Source: Shewanella inventionis
Lineage (GTDB): Bacteria; Pseudomonadota; Gammaproteobacteria; Enterobacterales; Shewanellaceae
Direction: 5' to 3'
DNA length: 64,000 bases
Assembly (NCBI RefSeq): GCF_014641855.1
Contig: NZ_BMII01000009.1
Location: 62,001 to 126,000 of the forward strand
Shown: positions 46,469-57,300 of the stretch, one piece after another
Layout: every line of letters starts with the position of its first letter
How positions within the stretch are numbered: position 1 is the first letter of the stretch
Translations under genes and position numbers: made by a program
Notes under the pieces: model-generated
Told to the model about the DNA's origin: nothing
Databases searched by the model: none
What the model saw: the letters and a program-made list of their open reading frames with translations, nothing else

Positions 46469-48763
46469 TTATTTCAATTGCTGGTCTAAAAATGCCGCCA
46501 ACGATTTATATAAATGATTACGCACTTTCTCACCGCGCATGGAATGCTTAGACCCAGGATAATCCATCATCTGGAATAATTTCCCCTCATCTTGCAATGC
46601 TTTATAAACGCGTGTGCTGTTTTCAAACAACACGTTATCATCTGCCATGCCATGGTACATCAGCAAACCTGACTGATAATTTTTTACGTAAGGTAAAATA
46701 CTGCTGGCATCGTAACCTTGTTTATTGGTTTCAGGATTACCCATATAACGCTCGGTATAATGAGTGTCATATAAACGCCAGTCGGTAACCGGTGCCCCCG
46801 AAATGGCTGCTTTAAAATAATCTGGCGCCTTAAATTGGCTCATTAATGCCATGTAGCCGCCGTAGCTATGACCATAAATCGCCACGTTTTCGCCATCAAT
46901 AAAGGGCAAACTACGCAAATAATCTACGCCCACTTTTTGATCGTTTACCTCGGCATCTCCCATATTTTGATAAATCACATATTCAAACGCAGTGCCACGG
47001 TGGGCCGAGCCACGATTATCTAATTGAAATACTGCATAGCCTTGTTGCAACAAATACTGAGTAAAATAGTCTGCTTCGCTCCAGCTGTTAACCACTAACT
47101 GGGCGTGCGGACCGCCATAAACACGCACCACCACTGGGTACTTTTTATTGGCATCAAACGGCACAGGTTTAAATAAACGGTACATTAATGGCTGACCATC
47201 TTCTGCTTTTAATTGACCAAATTCAGGCATTTGCCATAAACCAGCCACATCATAAAGAGGATGTGTCTCATTGATTTCGTTTTGCTCAACCCAGGCTAAT
47301 AATTTACCAGAGTCATTGTGTAAACTGATCTGTGGCGGTTGTTGCAGGCTATTAAAATAGTCTAAATATACCGGGCTTTTGTCAGCAAAAACCGCGTCAT
47401 GCATACCAGCGCTTTGACTAATACGTTCAATTGACTCTACGCCTATATTCATATTAACGCGGTACAAATGGCGCTCTACCACACTGTCTTTACGGCCACT
47501 AAAATACACCCAACCGCTGGCTTCATCGACAAACTCAAGCGCATCAACTGCCCAATCTCCTTGGGTTAATTGTTTAAGCTGTTTACCCTGTAGGTCAAAC
47601 AAATACAGATGGTTAAACCCATCACGCTCTGAACCCCAAATAAATGCTGACTGCTGCTTTAAAAAATGCAGGTCATTATTAAGGTTTACCCACGCTTTAC
47701 TGCGCTCTTCAATCACTGTGTTAGCTTGCTCTGGTTGACTAAGTGCAGCAATGCGCAAGTCTACTGCTTGTTGGTTTCGGCTTTGCCATTGAAAAGACAC
47801 ATGTTTGCTGCCTGGTAGCCAATCAACACGCGGTAAATACATGTCTTTTTGTTTACCTAAATCAATCCAATTAATGCTTTTATCTTGCAAACTCACCACA
47901 CCAAGGGCAATTTCAACGTTCGCTTTACCTGCATAAGGATAGCGTTGTTCGGTAAGCTTAATACCGTCGGCGTAAATCTCATTACGGGTGACTAACTCAA
48001 CACCTGATTCATCAATACGAGTAAAAGCAATTGCTGACTCATCCGGCGCCCACCAATAACCGGTCATGCGATCCATTTCTTCCTGGGCAACAAACTCCGC
48101 CATGGCATTCTTAATAGGGCCTTTCCCATCTGTAGTTAATGCGATCACTTTTTGGGTATCGAGTGCTAACACATAAAGATTTTGATCGCGCACAAACGAC
48201 ACATAGCGGCCTTTAGGCGACAAACGCGCATCGGTGGCAAAGCCTTCGCCAGTGTTAAGCTCTGTGACTTTATTGCTAGCCACATCATATAAATACAATT
48301 GCCCTGCAGCAGGAATTAAAATACTTTGGCTGTTTTCAGACCAAAAGTATTCCATGATCCCTTCGCCATAAATTCGCTGGCGTTCACGGCGAGCTTTTTC
48401 TTCATCAGACAGCTCACCACTGGCTAGCAGATCTGCATTTATCAAGATGCTGCGCTCACCCGTGGCGATATTCATTTGCCACAAATCATAAAAATGTTGG
48501 TTTTCGGCACGGCTTGATAGGTAAGTGACGCGCTTTCCATCTGGAGACAAGGCCAGACCGCGTGGGCTTGAACCTGCTAATGCAGGAGATGCATGAATAC
48601 GTTCTATCGTCAGTGGCGTTTTATTGCCGTTTATTGCACTTAACGGCGCGGTAGTTAATGAAGTCATGGTATTGCCTTGTGCGGCTTGAGAAATCTGGCT
48701 AGTAAAGAGAAACGGTACGGCAGTCATTGCCACTAAAGCATGCTGCTTCCATGTTGTTGTCAT
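46469..48763 (-). CDS. S9 family peptidase (dipeptidyl peptidase IV-like)
   Basis: A secreted prolyl-type serine peptidase. The 764-residue precursor has a signal peptide (to about residue 27), an eight-bladed propeller domain (about 60-500, including the N-terminal-binding EFVAQEEMDR motif) and an alpha/beta-hydrolase domain with nucleophile GHSYGGYMAL, Asp in GMADDNVLFEN and His in GSKHSMRG. The EE pair in QEEMDR is the DPP-IV feature that binds the substrate N-terminus. The ATG at 48763 is preferred over 48859 because only it begins with a signal peptide; an AGGAT site precedes it. Confidence 0.9.
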   Translation of the reverse strand: MTTTWKQHALVAMTAVPFLFTSQISQAAQGNTMTSLTTAPLSAINGNKTPLTIERIHASPALAGSSPRGLALSPDGKRVTYLSSRAENQHFYDLWQMNIATGERSILINADLLASGELSDEEKARRERQRIYGEGIMEYFWSENSQSILIPAAGQLYLYDVASNKVTELNTGEGFATDARLSPKGRYVSFVRDQNLYVLALDTQKVIALTTDGKGPIKNAMAEFVAQEEMDRMTGYWWAPDESAIAFTRIDESGVELVTRNEIYADGIKLTEQRYPYAGKANVEIALGVVSLQDKSINWIDLGKQKDMYLPRVDWLPGSKHVSFQWQSRNQQAVDLRIAALSQPEQANTVIEERSKAWVNLNNDLHFLKQQSAFIWGSERDGFNHLYLFDLQGKQLKQLTQGDWAVDALEFVDEASGWVYFSGRKDSVVERHLYRVNMNIGVESIERISQSAGMHDAVFADKSPVYLDYFNSLQQPPQISLHNDSGKLLAWVEQNEINETHPLYDVAGLWQMPEFGQLKAEDGQPLMYRLFKPVPFDANKKYPVVVRVYGGPHAQLVVNSWSEADYFTQYLLQQGYAVFQLDNRGSAHRGTAFEYVIYQNMGDAEVNDQKVGVDYLRSLPFIDGENVAIYGHSYGGYMALMSQFKAPDYFKAAISGAPVTDWRLYDTHYTERYMGNPETNKQGYDASSILPYVKNYQSGLLMYHGMADDNVLFENSTRVYKALQDEGKLFQMMDYPGSKHSMRGEKVRNHLYKSLAAFLDQQLK

Positions 48764-48937
48764 TATTATTAATCCTATGGGCAAACAATCAGTCAACATT
48801 TTGCCTGAATTTACGACAAAACCAAAACCTTGGATAACAATCGCTGAAATTAGCATCATTGTGGGGTATGATTTGCAGATAACTGATAAAAATGAACAAC
48901 ATCGACCTTAACTTCGCAAAACTTCATAGGAAAAATC

Positions 48938-49930
48938 ATGCAGACCTTGGCCCAAACCCTTAGCGCTCAAGCAGTCAATGCGTCATTAACGCAATTACTA
49001 GTCACCTTAGCAGAAACCTCAATCGCCATTAGCGGTGCTGTTCGTCACGGCGCGTTGGCAGGAGTATTAGGCGCAACAGAGCAAGAAAACGTTCAAGGTG
49101 AAACCCAGAAAAAACTGGATGTGATCACAAACGACATGCTTAAAGATGCTTTAAAGGCTGATAGTACAGTGCGCGGCATCGCTTCTGAAGAAGAAGATTA
49201 CGTTGTAGAGGCCAATGCTCAAGGTGAGTACTTAGTCAGTTTTGATCCTTTAGATGGCTCATCTAATATCGATATTAATTCACTCGTTGGCACGATTTTC
49301 TCGGTATTACCGGCACCTGCTGGTGAGTTTAACGAGCAAAGCTTTTTACAAGCTGGGCGCAAGCAAGTTGCAGCAGGTTACGTGCTTTATGGCCCATCAA
49401 CTATGATGGCGCTAACCACTGGCAAAGGTACACAGTTTTATACCTTGGATCCAGACAGCCAAACTTTTCTATTGACCAACGACAATGTGCAAATCACGCC
49501 AGATACGGCTGAGTTTGCAATTAACATGTCTAACCAGCGCTTTTGGGAAGCGCCAATGCAAACCTACATTGCCGACTTGCTACTGGGTAAAATTGGCCCT
49601 CGCGAGCAGTCTTTTAACATGCGTTGGATTGCCGCTATGGTGGGTGATGTACATCGCGTATTGTGCCGCGGCGGTATTTTTACCTACCCAACAGACAATA
49701 AAAACCCGGCCAAACCATTCAAATTACGCCTAATGTACGAAGCCAACCCAATGGCGTTACTTGTGGAGCAAGCTGGCGGTAAAGCCTCAACAGGTTACGA
49801 AACCATTTTGGATATTCAACCGACTGAAATCCACCAACGTGTTGCCGTTATTTTAGGTAGCGCGAATGAAGTCGATACATGTTTAAGTTATCACGGTATT
49901 GATTACAGTGAAGAACCATCGATTGACTAA
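48938..49930 (+). CDS. fbp: Fructose-1,6-bisphosphatase class 1
   Basis: Gluconeogenic phosphatase that makes fructose 6-phosphate. The 330-residue protein has the metal-binding motifs SEEED and [12 protein letters not shown], and the C-terminal [16 protein letters not shown] and QRVAVILGS. Length agrees with E. coli Fbp (332). It is divergent from the S9 peptidase gene (174-base interval). Confidence 0.96.
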   Translation: MQTLAQTLSAQAVNASLTQLLVTLAETSIAISGAVRHGALAGVLGATEQENVQGETQKKLDVITNDMLKDALKADSTVRGIASEEEDYVVEANAQGEYLVSFDPLDGSSNIDINSLVGTIFSVLPAPAGEFNEQSFLQAGRKQVAAGYVLYGPSTMMALTTGKGTQFYTLDPDSQTFLLTNDNVQITPDTAEFAINMSNQRFWEAPMQTYIADLLLGKIGPREQSFNMRWIAAMVGDVHRVLCRGGIFTYPTDNKNPAKPFKLRLMYEANPMALLVEQAGGKASTGYETILDIQPTEIHQRVAVILGSANEVDTCLSYHGIDYSEEPSID

Positions 49931-49943
49931 ACTGTTTGTAACA

Positions 49944-49976
49944 AAAAGCCGCTCAATAAACCATTGAGCGGCTTTT
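49944..49976. terminator. Bidirectional terminator between fbp and the symporter gene
   Basis: A perfect 14-bp stem AAAAGCCGCTCAAT / ATTGAGCGGCTTTT. Confidence 0.9.
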
Positions 49977-49996
49977 ATATGGTGCAAAAAAGTCAC

Positions 49997-51256
49997 TTAT
50001 TCTTTTGCTGCCACTAAGCTCTCTTCTGTCACTTGGTGCTTTTTCTCGGTCTGGTCAACAATAGTCAGTACCGCGGTGTCACCTACTACGTTACAAGATG
50101 TCAGTACCATATCAATAATACGGTCAAGTGCTGCAACAATCACAAACGCTTCTACCGGCAAGCCCATTTGATAAATCAATACCCCAATCATTACCATGCC
50201 ACCACCAGGTACACCACCAGCACCAACAGAGAGCAAAAACACGCTGAATAAGAGTGACGGAATTTGATCATTGCTAATCGGCATACCAAACGCATTGGCC
50301 ACAAAGAAAATAGCGATGGTGATGTAAATCGACACGCCACCCATGTTCATCGTAGCCCCTAGTGGCACGCCAAAACCGGCAACCGCCTGGCTTACGCCCA
50401 GTTTGTCGGTTAAGGTGCGCATGGTCACAGGGATAGTGGCATTAGAGCTAGCCGTTGAAAGCGAGAACAATATCTGTTCTTGAATTTTATCACGAAACGT
50501 TTTAGCCGAAACGGGGGTAAATAGACTGACAGCGATAGGATAAACAATAAAAATCCAAATCAATAATAAGGCTAAAATCAGCACTAAATATTCAACCACA
50601 CTGACAAAGATTTCAGGTTCTAAGGTGGCGCCTAATTTAAACATTAGGGCGAATACACCGTATGGCGCAAGGCTCATGACCACTGAAATTAAGCGCATCA
50701 TAATTTTATTGGCAGTTTGAAAGCCTTTCACTGCACCTTCAACCGATGAGCCCATTGATTTAATGACACCACCCATCAACAGTGCCATAAAAATCACTTG
50801 TAACATGTTGCCAGAGGTAAACGCAGAAAATGGATTATTAGGTACAATGCTCACAATAAGTGACATTAAATCTGGTAATTCGGTTGCAGTAATATCAACA
50901 GAATCACTGCTCGACATGTCAACGCCTTTACCAGGTTCAAAGATCATTGCCACAGCAAATGCGGCAACAATAGCAACCACAGTGTTGATAATATAAAAAC
51001 CAAAGGTTTTGCCCCCTAAACGGCCAAAACTTTTTAAATCTTGTAACTCACACACGCCGCACACAATGCTCACAAACACTAAAGGCACGACTAACATCAT
51101 GATCATATTCACGAACATGGTGCCTATACCGCTTGCAAAAGTAACTAGGGTTCCGCCGAAGAAGGCGTTGTCGGCCAGTGCAAACTGTACAATACTGCCT
51201 AGTAGCACACCCAAAAATAGACCGATAAAAATCCGGGCCGAAAGTGATTTTGTCAT
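49997..51256 (-). CDS. Dicarboxylate/amino acid:cation symporter
   Basis: A 419-residue inner membrane carrier of the DAACS (GltP/DctA) family, about eight helices and two re-entrant loops. Family motifs are the serine-rich loop SLSTASSNATIPVTM, the Na/substrate motif GATMNMGGVSIY and the C-terminal DRIIDMVLTSCNVVGD. The substrate is probably glutamate, aspartate, serine or a C4-dicarboxylate; the sequence alone does not decide. Confidence 0.92.
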   Translation of the reverse strand: MTKSLSARIFIGLFLGVLLGSIVQFALADNAFFGGTLVTFASGIGTMFVNMIMMLVVPLVFVSIVCGVCELQDLKSFGRLGGKTFGFYIINTVVAIVAAFAVAMIFEPGKGVDMSSSDSVDITATELPDLMSLIVSIVPNNPFSAFTSGNMLQVIFMALLMGGVIKSMGSSVEGAVKGFQTANKIMMRLISVVMSLAPYGVFALMFKLGATLEPEIFVSVVEYLVLILALLLIWIFIVYPIAVSLFTPVSAKTFRDKIQEQILFSLSTASSNATIPVTMRTLTDKLGVSQAVAGFGVPLGATMNMGGVSIYITIAIFFVANAFGMPISNDQIPSLLFSVFLLSVGAGGVPGGGMVMIGVLIYQMGLPVEAFVIVAALDRIIDMVLTSCNVVGDTAVLTIVDQTEKKHQVTEESLVAAKE

Positions 51257-51540
51257 CTGTTATTTCCCATTCGAAATGGCAACTTATGTTGCTGCTTATT
51301 GTTATGCCAATCCTGGCGATTATTCTTTTCGATCGATGAAATACTGAGACATAGCGCAATATATTTCAATCGCCTTATCAACAAAAGTGATTACTTTATC
51401 AGCGCTTAGTAAACAAAAATCACAAAAGTATGTAATAACAAGGTATTACAAAAGCGATTATGGGCTATTTATTGAATTGCCACATGGCATTCACAAGGGC
51501 GCAAGCCACAGGGAAACCAGTGCATCGCAACAGATGAGGG

Positions 51541-52485
51541 TTACAACTTGATGCTAAGCAAACTCAATGATAATGATTTTGCCAACATATGCTGCTGTTT
51601 GATACTCACACTATGATGGCTAATCCAATTGACTAACGTTAACCATTGGGCCGTGTATGCTGCTGCATTTTCAGCCGTTGGCGATGAGACATTCTTTAAA
51701 TAAGTAAGTTGTTTGTGTTGTTTATTAAAGTCTGCGACTAAATTGATTTGGCTAATCGCAAGCAGCTCATTCGGTGAAGAAAGTGCTTGTTGTGGCACTA
51801 TCATGCTCCGGCACCCATTTAAGGTATTCGCAATCATTAGCCCAGCAGGATCTAGATCGGTAAAGGCAATCACATTTATGTTCATCGGCTCTATTAAACG
51901 TAAAAAGCGCTTTCTTCCTGCGGGTGAATAGTCATGACTGCCACGATACAACACCATGCAACTATCGATGATTGGTTGTAACTCGGGTGTAAATGAATAA
52001 GCAAATAGATTGTCAAAACTGTCGAGGTTTTCGACCACAATAAGGTGTGAGAGTTTAAGCTGTTGACATAGCGCGACAGCGGTATCGACTTTTAATCGCA
52101 ATGCGCTGTGTTGTGCACTCAAAATATGGGGTATTGCATCCCCCATAATGTACCTAGCGAGCTGCGGAGCAAGCTTAATGAGCACATAATCGGCCTCTGG
52201 GTTGATATTAGCGTATTTTTCATTGGCGCTTTGCTGCGCCATTTGATCTCTAGGCACATCAAAATCAAGCGATAAAATGTCTAACCCTGAGCCAATCTGC
52301 GCCATTTTTCGCAGTAATGCGTAATCTTTACTGGTTAAATACAGGTATTTTTCAGCGCCATCCGGCTCACCGATTTGCCATATCTGATAGAGTTTTTTCC
52401 AACTTGCATTAAAAGCCACGCGCGGCAATTGTTGCTTTGCCGCGCGGGCCAATATCTGTAATTGACTCTGGCTTAAGCTAGCCAT
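51541..52485 (-). CDS. Toprim-domain protein of the condensin operon (JetD/MksG-like)
   Basis: A 314-residue protein that probably supplies the nuclease of a Wadjet/MksBEFG-like system. The Toprim pattern is readable: the catalytic Glu152 in LIVVENLDSF and the DxD pair Asp210/Asp212 in FTDLDPAGL, with the DPAG turn typical of the topoisomerase VI-A/DUF2220 branch. The N-terminal 130 residues are not recognised and are shorter than the DUF3322 half of typical JetD (about 380-400 aa in total). It overlaps the kleisin-like gene by 13 bases and ends the operon. Confidence 0.72.
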   Translation of the reverse strand: MASLSQSQLQILARAAKQQLPRVAFNASWKKLYQIWQIGEPDGAEKYLYLTSKDYALLRKMAQIGSGLDILSLDFDVPRDQMAQQSANEKYANINPEADYVLIKLAPQLARYIMGDAIPHILSAQHSALRLKVDTAVALCQQLKLSHLIVVENLDSFDNLFAYSFTPELQPIIDSCMVLYRGSHDYSPAGRKRFLRLIEPMNINVIAFTDLDPAGLMIANTLNGCRSMIVPQQALSSPNELLAISQINLVADFNKQHKQLTYLKNVSSPTAENAAAYTAQWLTLVNWISHHSVSIKQQHMLAKSLSLSLLSIKL

Positions 52486-53693
52486 AACTCAACATCATGA
52501 ATAATAAAATTACCGTTATACACAGGATCGGGTTTGCCTATTGGTTCTAACTCAAAGTAATTTTTATGCTCATCGGCCAAACCTTCATAGCCACCAATCA
52601 CTTGGTATAACCAACTTTCGGCATCCCACTGTAATTGTTTTTCGGTTAAATAACTCAATGCTGATTGACGCAAACCAGAATCAATCACCTCACAGAAATA
52701 TTCATCCACGGCAATTTTGAGTGGGTTTTCAGGAATATCAAAGTCTTCAATGTCGCCCATTTCAAAGGTAACGTTTTGCTCACGTGCAATGTGCGGTAAT
52801 GCATCACGGCTAATGGCTTTCACTTGTGCCACTATACTCATTAGCTCCAGCTCATGATGTGGGTTACTCACATCAACACTGGCTGGCGCCAACAGGGCCT
52901 CAGCACAATTAAATAAACTCGGGATCTGTTTATGACCAACATGATTATCGACTTGATAGTCTGGGTGCATGTCGGTGTGCAGCAACCAGCCTTTGAGTAA
53001 CCGTGTACGGCCTTGAATTTGCCTAAAGCGGCCTAATAACTCATATAACCTACCCTGCACAATACTCAGCTCTTGAGTACATTGGCTTAGGGTTTCTTGT
53101 AGGCTGGTCATTAATAAACGGCGCAGCTCGCGGATGTCACCGGCAATGTCACCCAGCTCACTAAACTGGAACATCTCGAGGCCATTGAGCAAGTCTGACA
53201 CCTGGCTTTGCGCTAATTCGTTTTCGCGAATTTTGGCACTGATAGTCCCGACATAACCAAACTCGTTATTAATGCGGCCCCATAACACCCTAATCGAATA
53301 TCGCAGGCTGTCGGTAAAGCTGTAAACGTGTTCGTTTAGGTCCGCTAAATAAGCTTCTGCTGCGCTGTGATCAATATTATGACGCGCCTCTTTATAGTGA
53401 TCGGCCAGGGTTTTTATGGTGGCTAAAGACGAGCCAACGTTAGAGTCAATTTGGCGATTACGCTCATCGCTTAAGGCCTCTTCAAGCAACGCCCTGACTG
53501 AGCGCTTTAAACGCAGCTCTTGGTCTGGCTCTGGTCGCCACAAAATGCCGCTTTTTTTGAGTTTTTCAATCACGCCTGCATCATGGGCGGTGTCGTTTAT
53601 CGACCCCGCTAAATAAGCATCCATGATCACATCGGCATGCCGCCCGAGTTGTTTGAGCAGCTTTACCCCGGCCTGGTGTAAGTTGCTGCTCAT
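52473..53693 (-). CDS. MukF/JetA-like kleisin subunit
   Basis: A 406-residue mostly helical soluble protein. It has an N-terminal winged-helix-like region (about residues 1-75), a long helical middle (about 100-260) and a C-terminal winged-helix-like end (YLTEKQLQWDAESWLYQVIGGYEG). Size, helix content and position between the MukE-like and Toprim genes fit the kleisin of a MukBEF-type condensin (MksF, JetA). Sequence identity with MukF is too low to see by eye. It overlaps the MukE-like gene by four bases. Confidence 0.68.
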   Translation of the reverse strand: MSSNLHQAGVKLLKQLGRHADVIMDAYLAGSINDTAHDAGVIEKLKKSGILWRPEPDQELRLKRSVRALLEEALSDERNRQIDSNVGSSLATIKTLADHYKEARHNIDHSAAEAYLADLNEHVYSFTDSLRYSIRVLWGRINNEFGYVGTISAKIRENELAQSQVSDLLNGLEMFQFSELGDIAGDIRELRRLLMTSLQETLSQCTQELSIVQGRLYELLGRFRQIQGRTRLLKGWLLHTDMHPDYQVDNHVGHKQIPSLFNCAEALLAPASVDVSNPHHELELMSIVAQVKAISRDALPHIAREQNVTFEMGDIEDFDIPENPLKIAVDEYFCEVIDSGLRQSALSYLTEKQLQWDAESWLYQVIGGYEGLADEHKNYFELEPIGKPDPVYNGNFIIHDVELWLA

Positions 53694-54343
53694 ATTAACT
53701 CCCTTTGGGTCGCAGTTTCAGCTTGCGCCTCAAGGCTTAGGCCTTCGGTTTCGTCAATAAAACGGATCACTTCATATAGGTAATCAAGCTTGCCGGTGGC
53801 GATGTAAATTTGTTTTTCACTATTAGGTTTAGTCAAATAGCCCAGCTCAACTAAGCGCTTAAACACTAGCTTAATTTGGCCATCGACATTGCTGCTGCTG
53901 GAGCCAAATAAACGATACTGGCTAAGCTTTGTCAGTTGTTCTCTAAAGGCTGGAGTATCTTCGATTCGAGCTTGTAAATCAGTTAAGCGGATCGGTACAC
54001 CTTCGCTTAATGGCGCATCTTGGCCGCTGGCCTCTTGCACTAACACTAACCATTCCACCAGCGGTATTAACGCAGAGCATATATCTTTAAACTGCGATGA
54101 AATCACTTTGCGCTCGGCATCGCCAAGCTGTAAATAGCCACAAAAGAACACTTCACCTTCACCTGCGCTGGCTAAAGTGCGGTTAATTTGATTTAAGTAA
54201 GTTTCTATTCGCTCGCGGGTGCTGTTGTTTTTTAGCGCGCGCCAGCCGTCTTCATTGGTCACTCGGCAAATAAACTCACCACGCAACAACTGTTCGATTA
54301 AGGCACTTGTTCCCACTAAGGTTGTTTCATTTGAGTCTGACAT
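53690..54343 (-). CDS. MukE/JetB-like condensin accessory subunit
   Basis: A 217-residue protein with tandem winged-helix character (SALIEQLLRGEFICRVTNEDGWRALKN at the start; FKRLVELGYLTKPNSEKQIYI toward the end). It fits MksE/JetB, which binds the kleisin and DNA. Its ATG shares one base with the SMC stop, and its stop overlaps the kleisin start, so the operon is tightly coupled. Confidence 0.72.
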   Translation of the reverse strand: MSDSNETTLVGTSALIEQLLRGEFICRVTNEDGWRALKNNSTRERIETYLNQINRTLASAGEGEVFFCGYLQLGDAERKVISSQFKDICSALIPLVEWLVLVQEASGQDAPLSEGVPIRLTDLQARIEDTPAFREQLTKLSQYRLFGSSSSNVDGQIKLVFKRLVELGYLTKPNSEKQIYIATGKLDYLYEVIRFIDETEGLSLEAQAETATQRELI

Positions 54344-57300
54344 TAACTTTGCTCCTTAGCCGTTGTGGGATGAGTAGTTTCAGCATTTCGTTGTGACAGT
54401 CGCTCTGCAAGAGGGTTGGTTTTAGGTTTAACCACCTGCAGTTTTTTGGTTTGTTTGTTAATAATGTAGCGGTTAGCAAATAAGTTAAGCACTTCAGATT
54501 CTGGGTTCGGGAATGCTCCTAACACGCTAATATTGTTGTTTTCACAGGCATCAAAAATCTTCTTCACGTTGGTGTGATGTAAGGTGCCAAGTTCATCAAT
54601 AGGCCAATGAATGGTCACATGAGCTTTACCACGCAATAAACGGGTAAATGCTAGTAAGAACTTACATAAAATCAGGTACGCCATACCGTGGCTAGAGGAT
54701 TCATTTAGCTGGCGGTCGGTGCGGATAATCAAATCGCTGTTGCCCTCTTTTAGGCGCAATTCAATTTCTAATAGTTTGGCGATGCCACCGGTTAATGCCG
54801 CGCGGCCAATAATATCTAAGGCACGGCGCATTGAGTTAGTGTAATGCTCGTCTGGTAATTGGCTAAAGCCGTCTGCTTTCCATGCTTTAAAGGCTTTTAC
54901 AAACACTTCAAGCTCAGGCCAAAACTCGAGTTCACTGATACGTGAGCGAATGCGTACAGCAGATTCAGATACGCCATCGAGGAACAACTCTTCACCCACT
55001 TCACGGGTAATGCGCGCACTTTGGCTGGCAATGCGGCGGTCGATGTCGGTTAATACGTCGTAAAACGCAGTTAAGTCGATACCAAAAATACGCCCTTGTT
55101 CGCGGATCGCCATTAGTGATTGCGGCACCATCACATTGAGTAATTGCTCAAGCTGTGGCACTAGCTTACGGTAGTCGAGTAGGCGAATGCCCTTATCGTT
55201 AACAAAGCTAGACTCGTCACGCGCGCGCTCCCAGAACTCAGCCAAACTTGAGCCCGATTTACTGGCAATAACAGAGTCGAAATGCTCAACATATTGTTTT
55301 ACCGACCCCATTAAATAGTCACGTTTTAGTAACAAGTCTTCGCCTTGGCGCAGGCGCTCGCCAATGCTACCCATGGCTTCATCGCTATTGGGCGGTAATT
55401 TAAGCTCGGCCAATTTACGCATCACAGCACGCAATTTAGTGAGGTTTTCAGATGCTTCAACCTGGGCGGCATCACAAGCTTTGCGCTCAGTTTCGAGGTT
55501 GGTGCGCCTTTGTTTTATTTCGGCGGTTTTGGCTGTTAATTGCTGCTCAAGCTCAAGTGTGGCCCGTTTAACGTCTGCCAGTTGTGCTTGCAATTTAGGT
55601 TTACGCACTAACCAGGTATGTTGGTACCAATCGTCATAACGTAACACCTCGCTACGGCGTTGTTCTGCCTGACTTATTTTTGCCTCAAGTTCACGAATTT
55701 GCTTTTTAAGGGCTAAAATAGTGCCTTCGTCGACACCGCGAGATTTCAGCTCATTTTTGTACCAGGTTTCGCAAGCTTTTTGCTCTGTTTTAGCGTTAGT
55801 ACGGCGCTGCTCAATATTGGCTTTAATTTGCCCAAGTTGATTGTCGATAGCGCCAACCACTTCTTGCCAGTAAGCATTTTTGTCCATGCGTGCTTCTAGC
55901 GCCTGGTCTTTTTGCTCAGCTAGCCACTCAAGATGTTGGTTGTGTAACTGCTTTAATTCGTTATCAAGCTGGACTAAGCGTTTACTTGATTCGGTTTTAC
56001 GATCAGCAACGGCCTGGTTTATTTTTTGCTGTTCACTGCGTTTTTCATCTAATAAACGGCGTAAATCTTCACGGCTATTTTTGTAAGCGGTGCGGGCAAA
56101 GGTGAGTTCGCGGGTGATAGCATCTAATGCTGCATTCATCGCAACGAGCTGATCTTCTGCTTCTGCATGCATTTCTTGGGCGCTTTGTAATGCCTCCTCG
56201 GCTTTAGCAAAGCGAATACGCAAATCTTGCTCTGTTGCCGCGTATTCTGGCACATCGATGGCCTTAAGATCTAAATGAACACCAAATAAACTATCGCTAC
56301 TGTCTTTGGTTAGGCTTGGATGTAAGTCGCTACGGTGCAACAACTCAGGCGCGATAACCTTACCAAATGATTGCTCCCAACCTTGGGCTTCTTTGCGCAA
56401 AAACTCCAACAGTGTATGCGACTGCGGGAATAGCATGTGATGCAATTCTTCTTTGGCGTTTTCGCGTTCATTAACACGAATACTGGCCAAACGAAGTGCT
56501 TCGTTGGCTTGATCGCGTTTAGCCCGCTGCTTACGCTCTTCGGTAGTTAACCGCTCCACTTTTGCATTGCAGGTTTCTTGCTCTTCGTCGGCGAGGCTGA
56601 TGCGTTCATCAAAAATCGCCAAACGCATTTTTTCATCTTCGGTGTAACTCACACCATCCACCTGGTGCTTTAGCTCTACCGCCTGTAACTTAAGTTGATA
56701 TTCTTGTTCACTAAATTTAGCTTTACCTGCATCGGTTTGTTCGCGCCATTGCTGCTCTAATTTAGCTAAATCGTCACTGGCTAGCTCACGCTGTTTATCA
56801 CGAGCTTCACGTTGAGTGTCTTGTTCGGTATGTAGCGACTCAAGCTCACGGTGAAGTTGCTCGGCAATTTTACTGCGACGAGCGTTAAACGCGGCTTCAA
56901 TATCTTGGTGTTTTTCAGTTTGCAGTTTGTGGCGTTCATTAAGGTTTTCAACGTCACTGCGCCAGTTTGGCAAATTGTCTAAATCCGCTTTAGCCTGCTC
57001 AATGTCGGCATCTAAAAACGCAGCGTGCTGATCTTCTATGGCATCTAACTCATATTCAAATTTGCCAACATCGCCTTTTGCCGCAGACAACTCCTGGTTA
57101 AGCTCATCACGAATGTCTTTCCACTCATCGTCAAGTAAACGCAGTTTTAGGTTTAATTCTTTACCTAATGTTTGGTTACGATCTTGGCGCTCGGCTTCTA
57201 ACGTTTCATCATTGCGGTAGCCGCGCGATAAACTAGACAGGCGTAATTCGGCGCTCAGTAGTTGGTTAAACTCTTGCTCAAGCTTGTCGTATTCTGGACG

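Noticed and set aside
55364..57220. Plus-strand frames opposite the SMC gene
   Set aside because: They are shadows of its Glu/Lys/Arg-rich coiled coil, with no start signals.
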